29,266 nt of DNA from a virus, in the IMG/VR virus record IMGVR_UViG_3300009001_001862, positions 1 through 29,266 of that record; one strand, 5' to 3'. The notes below the pieces were generated by a model. It did no database searches. It had not been told where the DNA came from and saw nothing but the letters and a program-made list of their open reading frames with translations. Made by a program: the position numbers and the translations under genes. The stretch's first letter is position 1; each line of letters begins with the position of its first letter. Below are positions 7,781 through 15,705 of the stretch, in pieces.

Positions 7781-8073
7781 TGGCTGGCGAGAATGATTTC
7801 AATTCAAGGGTGTTTGGTGTAGTCCCTACAACGTTCACCCCAGGGTTTGAATTGCACGTTATGACAAGCGAAGCCTACAATTCACGGGTGTTGAACCTAC
7901 GTTTGAATCGGGTCATTCCATCTGTCCGAGGCTATACGGGCTACACAAAACAGGGTTTCATGCTTTCAAGAGATGAAGCGAGATTGCTTCTTGATAAATT
8001 GGTTGAAGTGATTCATGATGATGATGCTTGGGAAGATGAGCCAGATGAAATCGTGGTGATGGATGATGATTGA
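7777..8073 (+). CDS. PC4-like (transcription coactivator p15-type) candidate, 98 aa
   Basis: Residues about 38-80 read VLNLRLNRVIPS...GYTKQGFMLSRDEARLLLDKLVEVI. That is the PC4 pattern of strands, a Lys-x-Gly turn, a 'gxSLsxxEaxxLixxL'-type strand and a closing helix. PC4 family proteins bind single-stranded DNA and assist transcription initiation. The C-terminus is a run of acidic residues (DDDAWEDEPDE...DDD), common in ssDNA-binding proteins. ATG 7777 overlaps the previous stop. It overlaps the TFB-like gene by 11 bp, so both are likely co-translated. The assignment rests on a short pattern and needs a profile search. Confidence 0.45.
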   Translation: MMAGENDFNSRVFGVVPTTFTPGFELHVMTSEAYNSRVLNLRLNRVIPSVRGYTGYTKQGFMLSRDEARLLLDKLVEVIHDDDAWEDEPDEIVVMDDD

Positions 8074-8431
8074 ACGTTGGGAGGAACACCACAGGGAAAC
8101 CATTGAACAACTGGTTGCCCGACTTGATTTACCCGAAGAGATAGTCCCCATTGCCTTTGAGATTTGGAGGGCGGCTCGATTGAAAGCAGCGAGAGTCCCT
8201 AAATCATTGATTGTTGATTGCGTCTATTTGGTCGCCCACATGACAGGGAATCGCCGTTCTATCATTGACATGGCCGACGCAGCACTAAGCGTGATTCAAC
8301 GTCGCACCAAACCATTCAATCAGGATCGGCGGAAGGAAAGCACAAAATGGATTGAAACGGAATGGGCAAAGAAAGTCGTTCTTGAACAAATCCCTGATGA
8401 GCAATTGCTTGAGGATTTCTTGAATAGGTGA
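8063..8431 (+). CDS. TFB/cyclin-like protein with a single cyclin repeat, 122 aa
   Basis: Residues 15-80 resemble one cyclin fold repeat of archaeal transcription factor B. LDLPEEIVPIAFEIWRAARL, then a KSLIVDCVYLVAHMTG helix and NRRSIIDMADAA, match the family pattern 'L.LP..V...A..iyr.A...', '.iaAa.vYaA....g' and 'RTl.EiA..a'. TFB normally has an N-terminal zinc ribbon plus two repeats in about 300 aa; here both the ribbon and one repeat are missing. A small TFB-like protein could compete with or replace host TFB at promoters, or bind TBP-DNA. It overlaps the PC4-like gene, which adds context. Homology is judged by eye. Confidence 0.5.
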   Translation: MMIERWEEHHRETIEQLVARLDLPEEIVPIAFEIWRAARLKAARVPKSLIVDCVYLVAHMTGNRRSIIDMADAALSVIQRRTKPFNQDRRKESTKWIETEWAKKVVLEQIPDEQLLEDFLNR

Positions 8432-8435
8432 TGGT

Positions 8436-9926
8436 GTGAACTACCGCATCTTTGCTGAATCCATGCGGGTCTGCAAAGCCATGCCCAAGGACAAATCAAA
8501 AATCATCAAGAACATGCTTTTGATGTCCCCGTTGAGCCAATGGAAAGTCGCATACCTCTCCCATGCCCCCTCATCAACACATAGGCTCTCCGACGAGGAC
8601 TTGAGGGAGATTTTCTTCCACCTTACCGATCTTTATCCAGAAGAGATGCCCGATTTTTCAAACCCCATCACAATGCTGGCGAACCTGTCAAGGGCGAACA
8701 AAACCGTTGCGACAATTGACAGAATGTTTGAGGCCACAAGAAACGTGCTTGAAACGATGGAATGCAATGAGCGTCGAGCGATTTTGATTCGTCCCTTGTT
8801 TTCACGTGTGGCCTCTCAGGACATGGCGGTTTTCTTCTTGCGACTGAGCAATCACCAAGGCCCAATCAACAGGCATGACATAACAAAAGCACTTGCTCAC
8901 GCTAATGGTGAACTCATGCGACATGTGCGAAAAGCCTCATTCCTGATTGGCTTAGAAAAGGTATGCGATAGGCTATCACGCCAAGAGAGCATCCATGATG
9001 TGTTGAGGCCAGCAATTGGGATGCCTATTGTGATCCCCTCGCCAACAATTGTCAAAATCCAAGACGTGCCTTTCGGACGTTCCCTTCTTGAAATCCCAGA
9101 AGGGGAAAGAATGACCCTGCATGTTCTCAAAGACGATGTTCGCATGTTCAATGCGGCTGGAATTGTTGTTGATGTGGAGGAATCAACATACAAATTGATG
9201 GAGGCTGCACGTATCAAGGAGGGCATTTACCTCATCGAATACGCAAGCGGAAGGGACGTTGAACTGATGTTCCTTGATTTGCTTACACCATCGGTTGAAA
9301 CGATGCCCTTTGAGAAGCGACGTGTTGAGATCGGTTGCCCTAAGTGGTTGTTGAAACCAATGAAAATGATTGATGAGGCAGCGTATTACCTTGAACACGT
9401 TGGGACAAAACAACCAACCGTCCTTTGGAATGCAAACGGCATCCTCACTTACGAGAGTTCAGTCTATGAATCGGTGCTGATGAACGTCCATGAAACGCAC
9501 AAATCTGTTTTCAAGGTGGTTGGCGGGGTCTATGTCAAAGAAACCCCACAGTCCCGCCCCAAATTATCAAAATGGCGTGTTGCAGTTAGGGATGGCGATT
9601 CGTTTTACGAAGTGGGGCTGGTGGACATTGACCCTCGTTTGTCCCTCATGCGTTTTGTCAATCCACACAAAATCGTTGAGGGTGAAGAGGTGTCAATGAA
9701 CACCTCGGTTTTTGTCAATGTCCATGTGATTTCATCTGGTTGGGGGGATTATGGGGCTTACATTCAAGGCGTGATTGAAAGCGTGGCGAGTCGTGCGGGG
9801 CGCAATGATTGTGTTAGCATTGACGAAATCGAAGCCTTGACAAAAAGATGGGATGATGAATATGCAGATATTGACAAAGACATGGACTTCGTGGACTCAA
9901 TGGGCCATGAAGAAGGAGGGAATTGA
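8436..9926 (+). CDS. Degenerate ATP-dependent DNA ligase-like protein, 496 aa
   Basis: GTG 8436 start. The domain order follows archaeal DNA ligase I. The N-terminal DNA-binding domain (about 1-190) has FFLRLSNHQGPINRHDITKA in place of the 'LLGdLriGv.e.tvldAla' segment. The nucleotidyltransferase domain (about 195-340) has IGMPIVIPSPT for 'vG.PirPMLA', LHVLKDDVRMFN for 'vqvHkdGd.v.iysR', and LMFLDLLTPSVETMPFEKRR for 'l.lFDvLYldG..l...p..eRR'. The OB-like C-terminus (about 370-496) has DSFYEVGLVD for 'g.flevGkVg'. The motif I region is EIPEGER (219-225) where active ligases have ExKxDGxR, so the lysine that carries AMP is absent. Ligation is unlikely; nick or DNA-end binding is possible. Length is slightly below the usual 550-600 aa. 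Confidence 0.65.
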   Translation: MNYRIFAESMRVCKAMPKDKSKIIKNMLLMSPLSQWKVAYLSHAPSSTHRLSDEDLREIFFHLTDLYPEEMPDFSNPITMLANLSRANKTVATIDRMFEATRNVLETMECNERRAILIRPLFSRVASQDMAVFFLRLSNHQGPINRHDITKALAHANGELMRHVRKASFLIGLEKVCDRLSRQESIHDVLRPAIGMPIVIPSPTIVKIQDVPFGRSLLEIPEGERMTLHVLKDDVRMFNAAGIVVDVEESTYKLMEAARIKEGIYLIEYASGRDVELMFLDLLTPSVETMPFEKRRVEIGCPKWLLKPMKMIDEAAYYLEHVGTKQPTVLWNANGILTYESSVYESVLMNVHETHKSVFKVVGGVYVKETPQSRPKLSKWRVAVRDGDSFYEVGLVDIDPRLSLMRFVNPHKIVEGEEVSMNTSVFVNVHVISSGWGDYGAYIQGVIESVASRAGRNDCVSIDEIEALTKRWDDEYADIDKDMDFVDSMGHEEGGN

Positions 9927-9929
9927 AGG

Positions 9930-10433
9930 ATGGATGAGGCTAACGTTGGTGATGTTTTCAATATCAACAATCAGCCTGGTTCTTCTATTGCTGGTGGCGA
10001 TAATCGCACCGATAGCGTGGTTCTATCGGAAAATGATTTGATCCGCACCATGCAATCGGCCATGCTGATACGTGGGGAAATCCGTTGTCGGCTTTCAACC
10101 AAGTTCAGTTGTGGTTATGAAATCCGCCCGATCATTTGGTTCGCCAAGCGAACACCTGAGATTGATGCAACGTTGAATCAGTTAGGCTTGACGTGGAAAC
10201 AAACCTACGTGAAAACCGAGGACATAGCCAAATTAACCCACGCATTCCAGCGTTTCTTCAATTTGAGCGTGAAGTCGCATGGACTGAAAATGGTGGCGAG
10301 GCTTAATGGTGTTCTCCCTCAACCCCTTGATTACGACGAAGTGCAGGAATCACTTGCTCAAATTGAGAAGCATAGTGAGGCATTAAATAGCCAATCCCCT
10401 TCGGATGAATCCCGCAAAGGTGAGCAAACATGA
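9930..10433 (+). CDS. Hypothetical protein, 167 aa
   Basis: ATG 9930 starts 3 bp after the ligase-like gene. The first 28 residues are Asn/Gly-rich (VFNINNQPGSSIAGGDNRTD), then a globular part with CRLSTKFSCGYEIRP and RFFNLSVKSHGLKMVARLNG, and a charged Ser/Glu tail. It overlaps the ssDNA-binding-like gene by 4 bp. No family recognised. Its position between the ligase-like and OB-like genes suggests a DNA metabolism role, which is only inference. Confidence 0.65.
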   Translation: MDEANVGDVFNINNQPGSSIAGGDNRTDSVVLSENDLIRTMQSAMLIRGEIRCRLSTKFSCGYEIRPIIWFAKRTPEIDATLNQLGLTWKQTYVKTEDIAKLTHAFQRFFNLSVKSHGLKMVARLNGVLPQPLDYDEVQESLAQIEKHSEALNSQSPSDESRKGEQT

Positions 10434-11743
10434 TGAACGAAGCATTGAAGCGAATTATGGAAAACAAAAACTGGAATGAAGATGAAACGGTGTCGGCCTT
10501 TGCTGACTTCGTGAAGGAGAACTACCCTGAGATTTGGAATCAGGCTGGACAAAGCATCGGCAACCTCGAAGCCGAGGACTTGGACTTCTTCTCGTCTGCA
10601 TTTGAAGTGAACTCCGTCCGACGAAAGGGTTCTGGCGGCAAGGGCGAAACATGGGTCGGCATGGTCGTGGCCTACGATGGGACACGGGACATGATGCAAC
10701 GCCAGCGTGATACCGCCATTGAAGCAGCCGAAGTGAACCTCGGCCAAGCCCTGCGCTACGGCATCCGTCAAGGCGAGAAAACCATCGGCATTGGTCGTGT
10801 GGTCAAGGAGAACGGCGAATGGGTTGTCAAGAGCGCAGACGACTCCCTGCTTTACAAGGAGTCCGAAACGGACGGCAAGACCCCTCAATGGGTTATCGCC
10901 ATCAACAACGGCGCATCGCACATCTGTTTGCTCAAGGACGACAACCGTTCACCCAAGCGAGCCTTCATGGTGAAGCGAAAGTGGCTTTTCATCGGCAACA
11001 CCCAAGAGAAGTTCCTCAACGAAGGTGCATTGCCCCCAATGACCCTCGAATGTTCGTTTGGTGCGGCTGAGGTTGAACTCCAAATGCTGCGCCCCATCAC
11101 CTTCAAGGCCGAGATGGAGAAGGCGTGGAAGCCAGCAGGATCGGATGAGCCAGACGAGAACCAACTCGTCGCTCTTGACATTGACCCAGACTACGGTTTG
11201 GGGTGGGTGGACGATGAAATCCTCCCACGTGTCACCCAACTGTTCTCCCCCGACCAGTTCATCGCCAACTTCATGCCTTCTGTTGATTTGGCCGAGGTCT
11301 TTGACTATCACATGGAGAACCGCAAGATTCTCTCGTCTGGTCGGGACTTTGGGCCTCTCTTCGCCATTTCTGGGACGGTGGACTACATCGACCACGCAGG
11401 AAAAGAGAACCTATACACCGATGGCGGCTTCAAGCATTCAATTACCCTCACGTCCAACAGTCTGCGACGAGAGGATGCGAATGCTAACCTGTGGATTGAC
11501 GTTTCCCGCTACCTTGTGGAGAAGCAACACGCATTCCAAGTCAAGAAGGCCGATGGCTGGAAGGACTACGCATCAGGGAGTCGCCTGTGGGTCATTGTGC
11601 GCTCTCGCACGTGGCAAGGAACAGACGGCGGCATCAACATCAACTTGGACGCAAAGGGCGTGTATGCAATGCCCCTTCGCTCGATTGTTGCGAAGGTCGC
11701 CCCTGCCGACGCCAACGACGTTTCCCACACGGACAACTTTTGA
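10430..11743 (+). CDS. Putative OB-fold single-stranded DNA-binding protein, 437 aa
   Basis: ATG 10430 follows AGGTGAG, a good ribosome binding site. Residues about 300-425 look like an OB fold: GPLFAISGTVDYIDHA, ITLTSNSLRR, NLWIDVSRYL, then YASGSRLWVIVRSRTWQG and NLDAKGVYAMP. A second beta-rich block lies at about 70-200 (WVGMVVAYDG, GIGRVVKENGEWVV). The C-terminus ends in an acidic/aromatic tip, DVSHTDNF, reminiscent of the partner-binding tail of single-strand binding proteins. It lies directly before a Sak4-like recombinase, a usual partner of phage ssDNA-binding proteins. Codon use is strongly biased, as expected for an abundant protein. I infer function from fold pattern and context; a structural protein is the main alternative. 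Confidence 0.5.
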   Translation: MMNEALKRIMENKNWNEDETVSAFADFVKENYPEIWNQAGQSIGNLEAEDLDFFSSAFEVNSVRRKGSGGKGETWVGMVVAYDGTRDMMQRQRDTAIEAAEVNLGQALRYGIRQGEKTIGIGRVVKENGEWVVKSADDSLLYKESETDGKTPQWVIAINNGASHICLLKDDNRSPKRAFMVKRKWLFIGNTQEKFLNEGALPPMTLECSFGAAEVELQMLRPITFKAEMEKAWKPAGSDEPDENQLVALDIDPDYGLGWVDDEILPRVTQLFSPDQFIANFMPSVDLAEVFDYHMENRKILSSGRDFGPLFAISGTVDYIDHAGKENLYTDGGFKHSITLTSNSLRREDANANLWIDVSRYLVEKQHAFQVKKADGWKDYASGSRLWVIVRSRTWQGTDGGININLDAKGVYAMPLRSIVAKVAPADANDVSHTDNF

Positions 11744-11755
11744 GGTGAATGAACC

Positions 11756-12994
11756 ATGACAGGAACAGGATTTTTGGACAACTGGAAGCCCGTTGATACG
11801 AACAAAGAACCCTCTCAGCAGGTGAAGGCTGAGGCAACCAGCCTCCCCTCCACGGCTGACGTGGCTCAAGCCCCTGTGGTGAACCAATCCCTGCCCTCCG
11901 TTGAAGAGAGGCAATCGGGAATGGTTTCTGGATTCGCTGCTGATGATTTCCCCATTGAGGCGTTGGTTGATGAAGAACCATCGCCACAGGAAGAACCAGC
12001 ACCAGCACCAAGCGGTGCGTGGACGCTGCCTCAATCAGCCAACCCTGCCGCCAAGCGTGTTGCCGTCGCCCGATCCACCCATGTTCGCAAGGGTAAGAAG
12101 GTCATTTGTGGCGTTTCTGGTGGTCGCAAGGGCGGGAAGTCGGGTATGTTGCTCGATTCTCGCACCGATGAAGAGGTCGCCAACGGTGCAATGATTTTCG
12201 TTGCCGACTTTGACGGCGGTTCGGATTCAACCGTCGCAGCGCACCACCAAGACAAGCCAGGGATTGTCATTCTCAATCCGTGGGTCTTGAACCGCCAGTC
12301 AAGAAGTCGTGTCCCATTCAACTACCCTGAAACCTTCAACAAGGCGATGGACGACCTGTTGTATGCTCTTGAGGTCGCTGAGGCCCAAGACGAATACTTC
12401 AAACTCCACGGCAAGTTGCCGAACCCATACCTTAAGACCTTCATTTTTGATGGGATGGACCATTGGTTGCATGTCTGTGGAACCGCCATGAAAATTGAGG
12501 ACTTGGACTTGGGCGACGATGCCGTGGACGTTTCAGGCAAGAAAACCACCACCCGCATTGGTCGTTTCAATTGGGAGTTCCGAAAGAACCGATACCAAGC
12601 CGCCATGAACGCCTTCCAAGAGTTGGCTCGATTGAACGTTCACGTCTATGTTATCACGGGCGTTAAGCCGTCCTACGACTCCAACGGGAACGAAATCATG
12701 GGTGCTGATGTTCCAGCATGGATGAAGGACACCGAGCGTGATCTTGAACAACTGATTGAGATTACCCTTGAGGAAGAACGTGATGAGATCGGTGGGCTTA
12801 CGGGCAAGGTCGTTTCAAAGGCACAGTTGAAGTTCGACAGGACTTCCCTTCGCCTCCCTGAGCCAGTCATTCTCTTTGAGCAGCAGGTCGGAACAGACGG
12901 TCAATGGTTTGGCTACAAAGGACTACGTGATGGTTCTTTTGAGCATCCCGACGACGTTCACGAACTGGTTCAAGAGGAAGAGGATTCAGCGTGA
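11756..12994 (+). CDS. Sak4-type RecA-like recombinase ATPase, 412 aa
   Basis: ATG 11756 follows GAGGTGAATGAACC. The first 90 residues are a Pro/Ala/Glu-rich, probably disordered extension. A Walker A motif GVSGGRKGGKSG lies near 119-130, and a Walker B strand TFIFDGMDHW near 228-237. AMIFVADFDGGSD between them is the typical second strand. Later come YVITGVKP and an Asp/Glu-rich tail (QEEEDSA). Sak4 proteins are single-domain RecA/RadA relatives used by tailed viruses for strand annealing with a cognate ssDNA-binding protein, here probably the upstream gene. The length without the N-terminal extension fits the family, somewhat enlarged. Confidence 0.8.
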   Translation: MTGTGFLDNWKPVDTNKEPSQQVKAEATSLPSTADVAQAPVVNQSLPSVEERQSGMVSGFAADDFPIEALVDEEPSPQEEPAPAPSGAWTLPQSANPAAKRVAVARSTHVRKGKKVICGVSGGRKGGKSGMLLDSRTDEEVANGAMIFVADFDGGSDSTVAAHHQDKPGIVILNPWVLNRQSRSRVPFNYPETFNKAMDDLLYALEVAEAQDEYFKLHGKLPNPYLKTFIFDGMDHWLHVCGTAMKIEDLDLGDDAVDVSGKKTTTRIGRFNWEFRKNRYQAAMNAFQELARLNVHVYVITGVKPSYDSNGNEIMGADVPAWMKDTERDLEQLIEITLEEERDEIGGLTGKVVSKAQLKFDRTSLRLPEPVILFEQQVGTDGQWFGYKGLRDGSFEHPDDVHELVQEEEDSA

Positions 12995-13173
12995 GCGAAT
13001 ACGGCTTCCCAAAGGACGAGAAATACGGCCAAGGGTGCAAACACATTTGGCGTGTTCTTGACACGCAGGTTCAACGACACCCTGAACACGGTTTGGTTCT
13101 CAAGGCATATTGCTACAACTGCGGGAGTCATGGAACGGCGAAAGTTCAAATCATCATTGACAAAGAGGGTTGA
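12991..13173 (+). CDS. Small zinc-binding protein, 60 aa
   Basis: GTG 12991 overlaps the Sak4 stop (GTGA). CKH (residue 16-18) and CYNCGSHG (about 41-48) could make one zinc site with the histidines. An alternating strand pattern follows (AKVQIIID). Short spacing to both neighbours suggests co-translation. Function unknown. Confidence 0.6.
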   Translation: MSEYGFPKDEKYGQGCKHIWRVLDTQVQRHPEHGLVLKAYCYNCGSHGTAKVQIIIDKEG

Positions 13174-13175
13174 AC

Positions 13176-14144
13176 ATGGAAGAGAAAGTCGGCTTGGTTT
13201 GTTTTTCGGGTGGGAAGGATAGCACCGCTATGCTTCTTCGCTTGCTCGAACTTGACGACCCATCCATGCCTGTCAATCGCATTGTGTTTGCCGATACAGG
13301 ATTTGAGTTCCCTGAATTGTTGGAATACATGAACAACGTCATGAAATACATCAACACAAAATATCCAGAAAAGAACCTTGAACTTGAGATGGTCGGTTCT
13401 CCCCGATCATGGGATGATTGGTTCTATGGGGTCATGCAGCGTGGTGCAAACAAAGGAAAGCAACGTGGCGCACCTCTCCGAGCATATCCTTGCTATTGGG
13501 CGAGAGAAGCAAAGGTTCAGCCATTGCAGAAGGTTGCTGAGGAAGCCGACATTGCTTACATTGGCATCGCTGCCGACGAAGCCCACCGTGTCGGAAAGAA
13601 GGACGACCCTCGGAACGCAAAGAACCGATACCCATTGGTTGAATGGGGATGGTCGGAGGATGATTGCATCAAATACCTCGATGGACTCGAAATGGTGAAC
13701 GAACTTTACGTTCACTTTGACCGCTTGGGGTGCTTTCATTGCATCAAACAACCGCTTGATTCATGGTGGAATCTGTGGCGTGGCTATCCTGAGTTTTGGG
13801 AGATTGCCAAGCATTGGGATAAGGAGAGCGTGAAGGTGAGCAATCACGGCCTCCGATCCATGAAGCCTGGAAAGGATGGTTATTTGCTTGAAGAATTGGA
13901 AGAACGATTCAAGCAAGGCTACAAACCCCCATCAAAGAAAGGAAAGTTCGATTGTAAATCATGCAAAGCGGTTTCTTTTACTGCTCTCGGTCAATTGAAG
14001 TTAGAGGATTTCAACATTGAAAACGCACCTGAACTCATTGATGCGAAGTTCATTGACCTTGAGCCAACGGCTGATGAGGTTTTGATTGAACCAGATGATG
14101 ATGTTTCTTGCGATATTGTAGGGGGGTCTTTTGATGATGATTGA
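13176..14144 (+). CDS. PAPS reductase / PP-loop ATP pyrophosphatase-like protein, 322 aa
   Basis: ATG 13176 (an in-frame TTG at 13170 adds two residues). The PP-loop SGGKDST is at residues 11-17. FADTGFEFPE near 38-47 and CYWAREAKVQPLQ near 107-119 match the PAPS-reductase pattern of a cysteine followed by 'K V x P L'. CFHC (about 187-190) and CKSC (about 264-267) may bind Zn or an Fe-S cluster. The domain splits ATP or PAPS to activate a substrate. In viruses such proteins are frequent and suspected in DNA modification, related to DndC of DNA phosphorothioation. Here it abuts a methyltransferase gene, which fits that idea. The chemistry cannot be settled from sequence; sulfur assimilation is the alternative. 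Confidence 0.8.
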   Translation: MEEKVGLVCFSGGKDSTAMLLRLLELDDPSMPVNRIVFADTGFEFPELLEYMNNVMKYINTKYPEKNLELEMVGSPRSWDDWFYGVMQRGANKGKQRGAPLRAYPCYWAREAKVQPLQKVAEEADIAYIGIAADEAHRVGKKDDPRNAKNRYPLVEWGWSEDDCIKYLDGLEMVNELYVHFDRLGCFHCIKQPLDSWWNLWRGYPEFWEIAKHWDKESVKVSNHGLRSMKPGKDGYLLEELEERFKQGYKPPSKKGKFDCKSCKAVSFTALGQLKLEDFNIENAPELIDAKFIDLEPTADEVLIEPDDDVSCDIVGGSFDDD

Positions 14145-14688
14145 TAGAAGTTGGGCAATGCCAAATGCACTTACATTTTCAATACAGCCAATAAAATTAT
14201 TTTTAGAGGAAGAAATCAAAGGGGCTGAATGGGCCGATCCATTCGCAAGAGATACAGATTTAGCAAAATACACAAACGACCTTAACCCCAATACAAAAGC
14301 CAAAGACAACATGGAAGCATTAGATTTTTTGAAAACTTTTGACGACAATTCTCTTGACGGGGTTCTTTTTGATCCTCCCTATTCCCCACGCCAAATTAAA
14401 GAGATGTATGATGAAATAGGAATACCTCTCCATGATACCAAAAGTTCGGTTTGGTCGAATTGGAAAAAAGAAATTGCCAGAATAGTCAAACCTGGTGGCA
14501 AGGTCATATCATTTGGATGGAATACCTGCGGTGTTGGTTTGACACTTGGTTTCAAAATAGAGCGCATATTACTCGTATGTCACGGTGGCAACCATAATGA
14601 TACAATCGTGACACTTGAAGTGAAAGGCAATAAAGCAAACCACCCCTCGGCAAAACAAACGACTCTTTTTCAGGAGGGAGATGAATGA
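14134..14688 (+). CDS. DNA adenine/cytosine-N methyltransferase-like protein, 184 aa
   Basis: Start taken as ATG 14134 (14137 also possible) after a G-rich GTAGGGGGGTC. Catalytic motif DPPYSPRQIKEMYD (motif IV DPPY) and VKPGGKVISFGWNT are clear; GGNHNDTIVTLEVK closes the fold. The 'FxGxG' AdoMet motif is not obvious, so this is the short form of the family seen in tailed viruses. The C-terminus KQTTLFQEGDE contains a clamp-binding-like Q-x-T-L-F. The gene is much more AT-rich than its neighbours: bases 14161-14220 have 16 G+C of 60. This points to recent acquisition. It overlaps both neighbours. Confidence 0.8.
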   Translation: MMIDRSWAMPNALTFSIQPIKLFLEEEIKGAEWADPFARDTDLAKYTNDLNPNTKAKDNMEALDFLKTFDDNSLDGVLFDPPYSPRQIKEMYDEIGIPLHDTKSSVWSNWKKEIARIVKPGGKVISFGWNTCGVGLTLGFKIERILLVCHGGNHNDTIVTLEVKGNKANHPSAKQTTLFQEGDE

Positions 14689-15704
14689 AAATTAAACCAC
14701 CATATCCTCGCCCAGTTCCCGTAAGTGGAAACCTGCATTCAACATACGCATGGCATCCAGGGATGGCTGATGATAAAGTCCTTCGTGTGAGCAAGTCATC
14801 TCTTGGGGCTTTTCAAACCTGCGAGCAACAATACTTCATCAAATATGTTATCGGTGTCAAAGAGCCTGAGAATGACAACATGATTCGAGGGACAAACGTT
14901 CACGATGCTTACGAGTTCATCATGGATCGTAGCCTTGACGTTGAACACGCAGCGAAGTTGCGTGATGAAGGAGGATATGATGCCGTCAAATCATATTTCC
15001 TTTCGCTCATTCCCCCCGCACAAATCAAGAAGGGTTGGGATGATGAATACGCCAAACCGACAGACAACGAATACACGTTGGACGAGCCACAACACCTTGG
15101 ACGTTTGATGGTGGCTGAGGCACGTCGTTTCATGACCTGCTCGCCAGACGCATTCAAGCCTGTTGGAAATGAGTTGGGCGTTGATGCAATCGTTGAACTT
15201 GACATTAACGGAACAAAAGTCAAGGTTCACCTAAATGGTTTCATTGACCGCCTATTCATGGACAACGAAGGCAATTATCACGTTCATGAACTCAAGACGG
15301 GTATGTGGAAGGACAAGAAAACCAAATACGAAAGCATGGCTAAGGAAATGGCGTTTTATGCCTACATGCTCAAGAAATCATCGCAGACCGACTTTGGGGG
15401 CATAACGGTGTCCTATTGGGGTTGGGATCACACCAAAGGCCATGAGGACAACCCAAACGAGATTTACCGACACGTCGAACATGTAAAGGCCGACGTGATA
15501 ATGGACATGCTTACCGACCTCAAAGCCCTTGCATCAGCACACCTTCGCTACAAAGGCGACAATGACGGTAAAATGTTCGCCACCAAGCCTTCTGGCTCGG
15601 AACGTTTCTTCTGTGAGCCGTGGTGCGCCATCAAAGGTTTCTGCCCCAAATACGAGCGACACATGATGCCTCACGAACTGAGGCCAAAGAGGGAGGCGAA
15701 TTGA
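14685..15704 (+). CDS. PD-(D/E)XK nuclease of the Cas4/RecB-like type with probable Fe-S cluster, 339 aa
   Basis: ATG 14685 overlaps the previous stop. LSRSSLGAF-like KSSLGAFQTCEQQYFIKYV near 37-55 is the N-terminal signature with a first Cys. GFIDRLF (about 185-191) and HELKTG (about 201-206) supply the Asp and Glu-x-Lys of the active site, and KEMAFYAYMLKK gives the following Q/Y-type helix. CEPWCAIKGFC (about 310-320) gives three more Cys, so four ligands for a [4Fe-4S] cluster as in Cas4 and AddB. A 5'-end-processing exonuclease acting with the Sak4 protein is the simplest role. There is no CRISPR array nearby. Confidence 0.85.
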   Translation: MKIKPPYPRPVPVSGNLHSTYAWHPGMADDKVLRVSKSSLGAFQTCEQQYFIKYVIGVKEPENDNMIRGTNVHDAYEFIMDRSLDVEHAAKLRDEGGYDAVKSYFLSLIPPAQIKKGWDDEYAKPTDNEYTLDEPQHLGRLMVAEARRFMTCSPDAFKPVGNELGVDAIVELDINGTKVKVHLNGFIDRLFMDNEGNYHVHELKTGMWKDKKTKYESMAKEMAFYAYMLKKSSQTDFGGITVSYWGWDHTKGHEDNPNEIYRHVEHVKADVIMDMLTDLKALASAHLRYKGDNDGKMFATKPSGSERFFCEPWCAIKGFCPKYERHMMPHELRPKREAN

Positions 15705-15705
15705 T

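Noticed and set aside
11058-11759. A 233-codon + strand open frame inside the ssDNA-binding-like gene
   Set aside because: It is a second-frame shadow of a long, well supported gene. Its product is Arg/Thr/Ser-rich with low-complexity repeats, as expected from reading biased codons out of frame.
14685-15704. Cas4-like nuclease as a sign of a CRISPR system
   Set aside because: No repeat-spacer array and no other cas gene appear in the window. Such nucleases are common in archaeal viruses.
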